Shown: piece after piece, positions 1 to 5,464 of the stretch
Numbering within the stretch: the stretch's first letter is position 1
How the letters are laid out: the number at the start of each line of letters is the position of its first letter
From: Desulfobacterales bacterium
GTDB taxonomy: Bacteria; Desulfobacterota; Desulfobacteria; Desulfobacterales; 4be13
NCBI GenBank assembly: GCA_029934695.1
Contig: JAOZLU010000071.1
Coordinates: forward strand, 1-10,639
Length of the DNA stretch: 10,639 nt
Reading direction: 5' to 3'
Translations under genes and position numbers: made by a program
The notes under the pieces: model-generated
What the model saw: the letters and a program-made list of their open reading frames with translations, nothing else
Databases searched by the model: none
What the model was told of the DNA's origin: nothing

Positions 1-264
1 ATCGTGGAATTCATTCGTCCGAAAGATCGGAGAAGACTGCCTGTCTTTCTGGCGGATGTGTGGACGCGCTGGAAAAACAATTACCGCTTTGCCTCGTCTG
101 ACAGGCTGACAGCGGAGTTCAAAAGGCTGAAACTTGACAGAGGGATAAAGGGGGATGTTCTGAAGGCGAATTCGGATATTGTTATCCGCAGCGCCATTGA
201 AATGATCAACATGGGAGTGAGACGATGGAATTCAGAGAGAGGAATTAGAAAATGCCCTGCTTAG
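1..264 (+). CDS. Unknown small protein, 5' end cut by the window
   Basis: An open frame is already open at base 1 and ends at a TAG at 262-264, so the N-terminus may lie upstream. A GTG at 4-6 is the first possible start visible (86 aa) but has no visible ribosome site because the window begins there. The protein is basic, with many Arg and Lys residues, and mostly helical-looking. It has no membrane segment or signal peptide. I do not recognise the family. Its last 40 bases overlap the next gene's start at 225, which suggests the two are co-transcribed and translationally coupled. The tail after the next gene's start (ending RKCPA) may be unconserved. It is either a real small protein or the C-terminal end of a longer one. 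Confidence 0.45.
   Translation: MVEFIRPKDRRRLPVFLADVWTRWKNNYRFASSDRLTAEFKRLKLDRGIKGDVLKANSDIVIRSAIEMINMGVRRWNSERGIRKCPA
213..217 (+). promoter_or_regulatory. Ribosome binding site supporting the ATG at 225
   Basis: GGGAG lies 7 bases before the ATG at 225-227, a near-ideal Shine-Dalgarno arrangement. It decides the start of the BolA-like gene, although that ATG currently leads into an early stop after seven codons. Confidence 0.5.
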
Positions 265-487
265 GATAGGGCTTGAGAATCCGGTGCTGGAGATTGAGAT
301 CAAACCCTCGGGAAGACTCGGGGGGTTCGTCGTTTCCGAAACTTTTTCGGAAATGTCGCAGATTGACCGCCAAAACATGCTCTGGGACGGATTGGAAAAA
401 ATTCTGGACGAGGAAAAACAGTCAAAAATCATTGCATTGCTGACGATGACGCCTGCTGAGGTGGAGGATGCAGATTCTTATGACTGA
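225..487 (+). CDS. BolA-like fold protein, apparently frameshifted near its N-terminus
   Basis: From the well-placed ATG at 225 the frame reads M-E-F-R-E-R-N then TAG. A long frame 3' of this point, open from 221 to the TGA at 485-487, reads EELENALL and so on. Removing one AG unit from the AGAGAGAG run at about 234-240 joins the two into an 86-aa protein, the usual size of BolA/IbaG proteins. The pattern matches that fold by eye: a leading helix, a strand (VLEIEIK), then FVVSETFSEMSQIDRQ for the BolA strand-turn-helix, a long helix, and a last strand ending TMTPAEV, like the family's AYTPEEW. BolA proteins usually carry an invariant His (xHAL) that binds the shared Fe-S cluster with a monothiol glutaredoxin. 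Here the site is IAL, and the protein has no His or Cys at all. If no shift occurs, translation would need GTG 284 (67 aa), which has no good ribosome site and truncates the fold. Confidence 0.45.
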
Positions 488-508
488 TGTAAAGAGCTGA
501 AAGCGAAA

Positions 509-583
509 GCAGCCTGAAGCATCGTCTCGGCATCAATGCCGAGGCTCCAATTGAACAATGGCACACAGCTGCCTTCAGGCTGC
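509..583. repeat. Nested palindrome (hairpin within hairpin)
   Basis: GCAGCCTGAAG (509-519) is exactly inverted at 573-583. Inside the 53-base loop a second perfect stem, CTCGGCA (526-532) with TGCCGAG (537-543), closes a TCAA tetraloop. It sits just downstream of the BolA-like gene. There is no T-tract, so it is not a standard intrinsic terminator. It could be a dispersed palindromic element or an RNA structure; function is unknown. Confidence 0.55.
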
Positions 584-804
584 ACAGTGAAATCAGTTTT
601 TCTTCATAATCCGTTTGAAGGAGCCTCCCCAATATGTGTTATGAGGCGGAGGCCCTCGTAACAAGTCGAATTTTTTTCTTGTACTGGCAAAAATTTCATG
701 TTATCAAAATTTGATTTTGGTTTTTTCAGGCACACTTTTTGCGTATTTTGAAATTACTGACGCTGGCATTTTCCAGAACAGCGGTTCCCACTGAATAATT
801 TGAG

Positions 805-810
805 TATAAT
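805..810 (+). promoter_or_regulatory. Possible -10 box (TATAAT) upstream of the fusion gene
   Basis: A perfect TATAAT sits 109 bases before the ATG at 920 in AT-rich DNA. No good -35 hexamer is found at 16-18 bases; the nearest bases read CGGTTC. If used, the transcript leader would carry the palindrome at 830-877. Confidence 0.3.
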
Positions 811-829
811 CAAAACTGAACAGATGACA

Positions 830-877
830 GAACACAGATTCCCACAGATATTTTATAAATCCGTGTCATCCGTGTTC
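830..877. repeat. Imperfect CGTG-type palindrome in the likely leader of the fusion gene
   Basis: The arm GAACACAGAT (830-839) pairs with ATCCGTGTTC (868-877) with one mismatch. A small internal loop follows, then CACAGAT (843-849) pairs with ATCCGTG (859-865), again with one mismatch. The right arm is two 9-bp near-copies in tandem, ATCCGTGTC (859-867) and ATCCGTGTT (868-876). The same design recurs at 3219-3517 and 5286-5387. Confidence 0.6.
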
Positions 878-919
878 TATATTTTGGTTACATTTTAATT
901 TAATAATCGGATATAAGAA

Positions 920-3202
920 ATGAGCCACTCCATTTTAGACGCCATCGGCAACACCCCGTTAGTTGAAATAAGAAAGCTGAACCCGAATCCGAAAGTAAAA
1001 ATTCTGGCAAAGCTGGAGTATTTGAATCCTGGCGGGTCAATTAAGGACAGACCGGCCCTCTGCATGATTGAGGCAGGTGAAAAATCTGGTGAACTGACCC
1101 CGGACAAAACAGTGATTGAAGCCACCAGCGGAAACACCGGCATCGGACTTGCGCTGGTCTGCGCGGTAAAAGGCTATAAGCTCCTGCTGACCATGTCTGA
1201 AGCGGCAAGTGTTGAACGGCAGAAAATTCTGAGGGCCAGGGGCGCGGACATTCTGCTCACCCCGGGACATCTTGGCACAGACGGAGCCATTGAAGAAGCC
1301 TATCGTCTGGCCCGTGAATATCCTGAAGCCTATTTTATGACAGACCAGTTCAACAATGAAGCCAACTGGCAGGCCCACTGTTACGGAACAGCCAAAGAAA
1401 TATGGGAACAGACTGACGGCCAGGTTTCAGTGCTGGTTGCCACCTTGGGGACAAGCGGAACCCTCATGGGAATTTCAAGGGGGCTGAAAAAATATAATCC
1501 TGATATCAGCATTGTCGGGGTGGAGCCTTATCTCGGGCACAAGCTCCAGGGTCTCAAAAATATGAAGGAAGCCTATTGTCCTGAAATTTTTGAAAAAAAA
1601 CGTCTCGACAAAAAAATCAATATTGATGACGAAGAAGCCTTTGAAATGACAAGACAGCTTGCAAAGGAAGAGGGCCTTTTCGTGGGCATGAGCAGCGGCG
1701 CGGCCATGGTGATTGCCCGGAAAGAAGCCGAGGCCATATCTGAAGGGGTGATTGTCGTGATTTTTCCGGACAGCGGGGAACGATACCTGAGCACACCGCT
1801 TTTTACGGTGCGGGACAAGACTGATATAAAAGTGTTCAACACCCTGAGCCGGACCAAAGAGCCTTTTGAACCGATGGTCCCGGGAAAAGTTTCCATATAT
1901 ACCTGTGGGCCCACCGCACACGCAAGACTGCATCCGGGGGACTGCCGGAGATTTGTGTTTGCTGATCTGCTGTGCCGTTATCTTGAATTCAGGGAATATT
2001 CTGTAAATCACGTCATGAACATCACAGATTTGGATGACAAGACCATCATTGGCTCAGAAAAAGCAGGCATGAAACTGTCCGAATTTACCCAAATGCACAT
2101 TGAAGCGTTCCACAAGGATATGGCCCTTCTGGGAATCAGGCCTGCTGCAAAATATCCCAGGGCAAGCGAACATGCTGAAGATATGGTCAGTATGACGGAA
2201 AAACTGGTGAAAAAGGGATTTGCCTATGAAAAGCTCCGGTCCCTGTATTTTGATATTTCCAAGTTTGCCGAATATGGCAGGCTGTCCGGCATTGATCTTG
2301 ACAAAATAAAACTGGGTGCAACTGTTGACCTGGATGAATATGAAAAGGACAATCCCCGGGATTTCACCCTGCTCAAAAGAACACGGCTTTCGGAACTGAA
2401 ACGGGGCATCTATGTGAAAACCGACTGGGGAAATGTGCGCCCCTCATGGCATATCCAGTGTGCAGTCATGTCCATGAAATATCTTGGGGAAAGCTTTGAC
2501 ATTCACACGAGCGGACGGGAGCTGATATTCCCCCATCATGAAAATGAGATTGCCATTGCCGGTGCCCTGACTGGAAAACCGTTGGCAAAATACTGGGTTC
2601 ATTGTGACCGGGTACTGCTTGACGGCAAAAAGGTGAATGAAAACGAAGTTCCCCTGACACTTCAGGATCTGACGGACATGGGGTATTCCGGCAGGGATAT
2701 CCGCTATTGGCTGATTTCGAGCCATTACAGGAAACCGCTTGCTTTTTCCACTGACAGGCTTGATTGTGCTGAAAAATCCCTGAAAAGACTTGATACCTGC
2801 ATCCATACCTTGTCAAATATAAAGGAAGGAACACCGTACCCTGAGCTGGATCAGTTGCTGTATGACATCAGAAACGGATTCATCAACGCGATGGATGATG
2901 ACCTGAACATATCAGCCGGAATGGCTTCGATATTCAGAAATATCAGGAAAATAAACAAACTGACGTTGGAAAAAAACATCGCTCCGAATGAAGCCTTGAA
3001 AATTGCGGATGTGTTCCGCAGTATTGATTCTGTGTTAAAAATTTTCGATTTTGGTGACGCATCTTCTGATCCTGAAATTCAAAATCTGATAAAAGAGAGA
3101 GAGAAGGCCAGATCCGATAAAAATTGGGAACTTTCTGATAAGCTCAGGGATCAGTTGGAGGCTCTGGGCATTACGATAAGAGACCGGAAATCACCGTCTT
3201 AG
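920..3202 (+). CDS. Cysteine synthase / cysteinyl-tRNA synthetase-like fusion with degenerate ATP-site motifs
   Basis: Residues 1-295 are a fold-type II PLP enzyme of the cysteine synthase/cystathionine beta-synthase family. K42 in GGSIKDR is the expected PLP lysine. TSGNTG (69-74) is the substrate loop, GTSGT (177-181) the phosphate cup, and PDSGERYLS starts at 283. Residues 303-760 align end to end with cysteinyl-tRNA synthetase (about 460 aa in E. coli), with almost no linker. All four zinc ligands that bind cysteine are present: C329, C514, H539 and E543 (E. coli C28, C209, H234, E238). The tRNA-binding C-terminal region (ending KLRDQLEALGITIRD) is also present, lacking only the usual GTxWR end. 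Both ATP signatures are altered: HIGH reads HPGD (338-341), and KMSKS reads KVNEN (571-575) in a loop two residues shorter. The synthetase half is therefore probably not a normal aminoacylating enzyme; cysteine binding or a regulatory role is inferred. ATG 920 has only a weak purine-rich ribosome site. Confidence 0.9.
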   Translation: MSHSILDAIGNTPLVEIRKLNPNPKVKILAKLEYLNPGGSIKDRPALCMIEAGEKSGELTPDKTVIEATSGNTGIGLALVCAVKGYKLLLTMSEAASVERQKILRARGADILLTPGHLGTDGAIEEAYRLAREYPEAYFMTDQFNNEANWQAHCYGTAKEIWEQTDGQVSVLVATLGTSGTLMGISRGLKKYNPDISIVGVEPYLGHKLQGLKNMKEAYCPEIFEKKRLDKKINIDDEEAFEMTRQLAKEEGLFVGMSSGAAMVIARKEAEAISEGVIVVIFPDSGERYLSTPLFTVRDKTDIKVFNTLSRTKEPFEPMVPGKVSIYTCGPTAHARLHPGDCRRFVFADLLCRYLEFREYSVNHVMNITDLDDKTIIGSEKAGMKLSEFTQMHIEAFHKDMALLGIRPAAKYPRASEHAEDMVSMTEKLVKKGFAYEKLRSLYFDISKFAEYGRLSGIDLDKIKLGATVDLDEYEKDNPRDFTLLKRTRLSELKRGIYVKTDWGNVRPSWHIQCAVMSMKYLGESFDIHTSGRELIFPHHENEIAIAGALTGKPLAKYWVHCDRVLLDGKKVNENEVPLTLQDLTDMGYSGRDIRYWLISSHYRKPLAFSTDRLDCAEKSLKRLDTCIHTLSNIKEGTPYPELDQLLYDIRNGFINAMDDDLNISAGMASIFRNIRKINKLTLEKNIAPNEALKIADVFRSIDSVLKIFDFGDASSDPEIQNLIKEREKARSDKNWELSDKLRDQLEALGITIRDRKSPS

Positions 3203-3576
3203 TGTGATTTTTTTATGATCACACAAAGAGCACAAAGAACACAGAGAAAAAACTTGCCCCTTTGTGTTCTTTGTGGCTTTGTGTGAGATTTTTTTTATGA
3301 TATCACAGAGAGCACACTTTTTTTATGATATCACGCAAAGAGCACAAAGAACACAGAGAAAAAATTTTTGTGCCCCTTTGTGTTCTTTGTGGCTTTGTGT
3401 GAGATTTTTTTATGATATCACAGAGAACACACTTTTTTTATGATATCACGCAAAGAGCACAAAGAACACAGAGAAAAAAACTTTGTGTCCCTTTGTGTTC
3501 TTTGTGGCTTTGTGTGAGATTTTTTTATGATATCACAGAGAGCATACTTTTTTTATGATATCACAGAGAACACACT
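3203..3576. repeat. Tandem array of three ~115-bp hairpin units
   Basis: Beginning directly after the fusion gene's stop, three units each hold a long inverted repeat. Left arms are at 3219-3246, 3331-3358 and 3446-3473; right arms are at 3260-3286, 3376-3402 and 3491-3517. Left arms read TCAC(A/G)CAAAGAGCACAAAG and onward. Right arms contain CTTTGTGTT and CTTTGTGGC in tandem. Spacing between units is 112 and 115 bp. Units are joined by copies of TTTTTTTATGATATCAC followed by CAGAG(A/G)(A/G)CA. A last partial copy ends near 3576, just before the next gene. The near-identity of the units points to recent tandem duplication. Confidence 0.9.
3219..3296 (+). terminator. Possible intrinsic terminator formed by the first hairpin unit
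   Basis: The first unit's stem (about 25 pairs with small defects, 3219-3246 with 3260-3286) is followed two bases later by eight T residues (3289-3296), 17 bases after the fusion gene's stop. The stem is long but AT-rich. The same stem-plus-T layout recurs in units two and three, so it may end transcription of the fusion gene. Confidence 0.4.
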
Positions 3577-3602
3577 TAAAACTTAGAAACTGCAGAGGCA
3601 AA

Positions 3603-4598
3603 ATGAAACCCATATATTTTCCATTCACCTATATTTCAGAACCGGTTGCAGAGGCGTTGGCTTCATGTTTCAGGCAGACGGTCATATATCAGCCTTCATC
3701 CCGGAACATGCCTGAAGCGATTCAGAAACGGGCTGAAACGGACATCTTTGATATCCGGATTCCCGTGAACGAAGATGAAGGAAAACTTGATACCTTCATA
3801 AAGGAATACAGAAGATGGGCAGAACTCCATCAGGGGAGCGGGCTGTCCGCTTTTTTCAGCCCCGGGGGAAATAAGATTCCCTTTTTTGATGAAACTTCCA
3901 TATCGCAAATCAGGTCGGATATCAGACAACATCCGACATCCGACACCCAATATCCGACATCCAATACGTCAGACACCCTGTTTAATGCCAGGGTGTTCCT
4001 TTGCATTGCACAGGATTTTGACATGCAGAACTCGGAACTGGACAATGATCTTGCATCTTATGAAAAAATGGAGCAGGACATTATGAAAAATCTGAGGGGA
4101 GAGGATTCCGAATTCCCAGTTCCCGGTTCCCTGTTCCCTGTTCCGACGGATGACCCGGGGAATCATAAGACAGAAGAGCGGATCGGCGCATGGATTCGGC
4201 TGATGCAGCATGACCCGGAAAAATCAGGGATGTTTGTCACCAGCAGCCAGTCTGTGTTTGACCTTATGATTGACAAAGCCCCGGATGCTGAACAGGTACT
4301 CTGTTTTGATTCCGTGCCGATCTGGGGAAACAGCAATGCTGACAAGGCTGTTCCCTGGCAGGAAAATTTGGCCAGACATCTTGACATGCTTGCTGAAAAT
4401 ACCTGGCCTGTGTCAGCAGACCGTGTTGAGGTATCTGCCAGCGATGATGATCGCAGAACGATTTCATTGACAGTCTGGCTTGCCCCGGGAAAAACACCGG
4501 ATGAATTTTTTGGCTGTTATGTTGAAAATGAAACCTTTCAGGCTGGAAATGAGGGTGGGAAATATAAAAATACCCTTCTGGGGCTTATCAGTGTCTGA
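3603..4598 (+). CDS. Unknown 331-aa protein containing two translated heptanucleotide arrays
   Basis: I do not recognise the family. The frame is open from 3555, but its first 16 codons come from the hairpin repeat array and a leader. The better start is ATG 3603 (MKPIYFPFTYISEP), with AGAGG at 3594-3598, a slightly short 4-base spacing. The protein has no signal peptide or membrane segment and looks soluble and acidic. The N-terminal half contains FIKEYRRWAELHQ; the C-terminal part contains an SLTVWLAPGKTPDEFF block. Residues about 109-123 (HPTSDTQYPTSNTSD) and 170-181 (EFPVPGSLFPVP) are low-complexity and are encoded by 7-bp tandem DNA repeats (3931-3972 and 4113-4147), so they look like expansions into an older protein. 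It stands alone between the hairpin array and the ferredoxin gene. No function can be assigned. Confidence 0.75.
   Translation: MKPIYFPFTYISEPVAEALASCFRQTVIYQPSSRNMPEAIQKRAETDIFDIRIPVNEDEGKLDTFIKEYRRWAELHQGSGLSAFFSPGGNKIPFFDETSISQIRSDIRQHPTSDTQYPTSNTSDTLFNARVFLCIAQDFDMQNSELDNDLASYEKMEQDIMKNLRGEDSEFPVPGSLFPVPTDDPGNHKTEERIGAWIRLMQHDPEKSGMFVTSSQSVFDLMIDKAPDAEQVLCFDSVPIWGNSNADKAVPWQENLARHLDMLAENTWPVSADRVEVSASDDDRRTISLTVWLAPGKTPDEFFGCYVENETFQAGNEGGKYKNTLLGLISV
3931..3972. repeat. Heptanucleotide array inside the unknown gene
   Basis: Six consecutive 7-bp units are visible: ATCCGAC, ATCCGAC, ACCCAAT, ATCCGAC, ATCCAAT, then a decayed ACGTCAG. The inverse, GTCGGAT, lies just upstream at 3914-3920. 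The array adds 42 bp (14 codons), a multiple of three, so the frame is kept. Gain or loss of one unit would shift the frame. Confidence 0.75.
4113..4147. repeat. Second heptanucleotide array inside the unknown gene
   Basis: The 7-bp units are TTCCCAG, TTCCCGG, TTCCCTG, TTCCCTG, then a decayed TTCCGAC. They encode the Pro/Val/Phe-rich stretch EFPVPGSLFPVP. The unit sequence differs from the first array in the same gene, but the period is the same. Confidence 0.75.
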
Positions 4599-4602
4599 GA
4601 TA

Positions 4603-4634
4603 ACTGTCTTGAAATACTTATATTTCAGAACAGT
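4603..4634 (+). terminator. Stem-loop after the unknown gene, possible weak terminator
   Basis: ACTGTCTTGAAAT (4603-4615) pairs with ATTTCAGAACAGT (4622-4634) with one mismatch and one G-U pair around a 6-base loop, starting 5 bases after the stop codon. The stem is AT-rich and has no clear T-tract after it, so termination is uncertain. Confidence 0.35.
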
Positions 4635-4679
4635 ACATATATTATTTCACATTAATATGGAAAAAAGTCACAAGAAGGC

Positions 4680-4706
4680 TTGACTCGCTTTATCAATTGG
4701 TATAAG
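4680..4706 (+). promoter_or_regulatory. Possible promoter for the ferredoxin gene
   Basis: TTGACT (4680-4685) and TATAAG (4701-4706) each match the sigma-70 hexamers in 5 of 6 positions, but the 15-base spacing is short. It lies about 80 bases before the ferredoxin start, in AT-rich DNA. Confidence 0.3.
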
Positions 4707-4784
4707 GATTTTGCCCAATATAGCGGATACATGTCAATTTTAATTGCATCAGATTAATTTTAATAAAAAAGGAGAATTATTTAA

Positions 4785-4973
4785 ATGGCTTTTGTCCCTG
4801 AAGTTGATCAAGAAAAATGTGTAGGATGTGAAGAATGTGTTGATGTCTGTCCTGTCGAGGTGTTTGAAATGAAGGATGAAAAATCTGTTCCTGTGAATGC
4901 GGAAGAGTGCCTTGGCTGTGAAAGCTGCATTGAAGTCTGTGATGAAGACGCTATCACTGTTGAAGAAACATAA
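4785..4973 (+). CDS. 2[4Fe-4S] bacterial-type ferredoxin
   Basis: A 62-aa acidic protein with two ferredoxin motifs. The first uses C12, C15, C18 and C22 followed by Pro (CVGCEECVDVCP). The second uses C42, C45, C48 and C52 (CLGCESCIEVCD). In such proteins the first three Cys of one motif and the last Cys of the other hold each cluster, giving two low-potential 4Fe-4S centres that carry single electrons in the cytoplasm. Length and layout match the small ferredoxins of sulfate reducers and clostridia. The second motif ends CD rather than CP, a common variant. AAGGAG at 4769-4774 lies 10 bases before ATG 4785. The gene has its own terminator and so is probably a single-gene unit; the redox partner cannot be read from this context. 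Confidence 0.95.
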   Translation: MAFVPEVDQEKCVGCEECVDVCPVEVFEMKDEKSVPVNAEECLGCESCIEVCDEDAITVEET

Positions 4974-4983
4974 CAAGTTTTCA

Positions 4984-5026
4984 TGTTCCCCGGTCTTTTG
5001 AATCACAGAGCCGGGGAACAATTTTA
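4984..5026 (+). terminator. Intrinsic terminator of the ferredoxin gene
   Basis: TGTTCCCCGG (4984-4993) is perfectly inverted as CCGGGGAACA (5011-5020) around a 17-base loop, directly followed by ATTTTAT. It starts 10 bases after the ferredoxin stop codon. The stem is GC-rich, with a moderate T-tract. Confidence 0.7.
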
Positions 5027-5143
5027 TCTGCCCGGCAAACCTTATTTTCTTTCCGATTTCCGATTGTTCCATCCCAAAAATTCAACCTGTAATTTTGGCA
5101 TCCTTCATTATTGATACAAAAGCAGTTGTGAACTGCCATGTAA

Positions 5144-5171
5144 AAAGTTCAAAGTGAAAAGTTGAAAGCAA
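5144..5171. repeat. AAAGTT-type heptanucleotide array
   Basis: Four 7-bp units are visible: AAAGTTC, AAAGTGA, AAAGTTG and AAAGCAA. The same family appears in reverse orientation at 8027-8047, upstream of pyrD. Confidence 0.6.
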
Positions 5172-5285
5172 TTCCGCAAGTGGTTGAAATTGTTAAATGA
5201 CATATACCGGTTCGGAAAATATCGGCATCAGTGATTTCAATAAACGCTGAACTTTATCAGCAAGGATAAACAAAAGGGAATTTAT

Positions 5286-5328
5286 CTTCGTGTCCTTCGT
5301 GGATTAAATATCCATGAAGGACACGAAG
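5286..5328. repeat. CTTCGTG-type palindrome
   Basis: The 18-base left arm is two 9-bp units, CTTCGTGTC (5286-5294) and CTTCGTGGA (5295-5303). The right arm at 5311-5328 is its inverse with one G-T wobble position; the loop is 7 bases. There is no T-tract at its end, so it is not an obvious terminator. Confidence 0.8.
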
Positions 5329-5369
5329 GAATACAGCTTTGGGACAGAGGAAATTTGATCTCAGTGTAT

Positions 5370-5387
5370 CTTCGTGCTCTTCGTGGA
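5370..5387. repeat. Half copy of the CTTCGTG palindrome
   Basis: CTTCGTGCT followed by CTTCGTGGA repeats the left arm of the 5286-5328 palindrome 84 bases downstream, with two changes. The flanks are also shared (TAT before, TTAA after). The partner arm is missing. Confidence 0.75.
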
Positions 5388-5412
5388 TTAATATCAGACC
5401 CCAAAAGCGCAA

Positions 5413-5442
5413 TTGAAAAGACGGGCATTTAGTAATAATAAT
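5413..5442 (+). promoter_or_regulatory. Possible promoter for the DHS-fold gene
   Basis: TTGAAA (5413-5418) and AATAAT (5437-5442) each match the sigma-70 hexamers in 5 of 6 positions, with an 18-base spacing. The leader would be only about 15 bases, just enough to include AGGA at 5455-5458. Confidence 0.4.
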
Positions 5443-5464
5443 TGTTAAGAAAAAAGGATCGGTT

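Larger units (their letters stand above)
488..919. other. 432-bp spacer upstream of the cysteine synthase fusion
   Basis: No credible gene is present; the frames here are short and lack ribosome sites. The spacer holds the nested palindrome at 509-583, a weak 6-bp stem (GCCTCC at 623-628 with GGAGGC at 648-653), and a T-rich stretch from 668 that is not directly attached to a stem. A TATAAT box follows at 805-810 and a CGTG-type imperfect palindrome at 830-877. From about 660 onward it is strongly AT-rich, as expected for a promoter region. Confidence 0.6.
5027..5464. other. Repeat-rich spacer between ferredoxin and the DHS-fold gene
   Basis: No credible gene is present. It contains a small perfect hairpin (GCAGTT 5122-5127 with AACTGC 5131-5136), the AAAGTT-type heptad array at 5144-5171, the CTTCGTG palindrome at 5286-5328, its half copy at 5370-5387, and a candidate promoter at 5413-5442. 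Confidence 0.6.

Noticed and set aside
643..675. GAGG/CCTC stem with T-run as a terminator of the first two genes
   Set aside because: The stem has only four pairs and the T-run starts more than ten bases after it.
1475..2011. 178-aa minus-strand frame inside the fusion gene
   Set aside because: It is antisense to a clearly conserved coding region and has no recognisable motif or ribosome site.
3203..3576. CRISPR array
   Set aside because: Units are long palindromes in near-perfect tandem without unique spacers, and no cas genes are present.
3555..3602. Upstream ATG for the 331-aa protein
   Set aside because: The extra 16 codons are encoded by the hairpin repeat array and have no ribosome site; ATG 3603 is better supported.
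4699..4714. GG...TTGC as a sigma-54 promoter before the ferredoxin gene
   Set aside because: The GG to GC distance is 12 bases instead of 10 and the flanking bases do not match.
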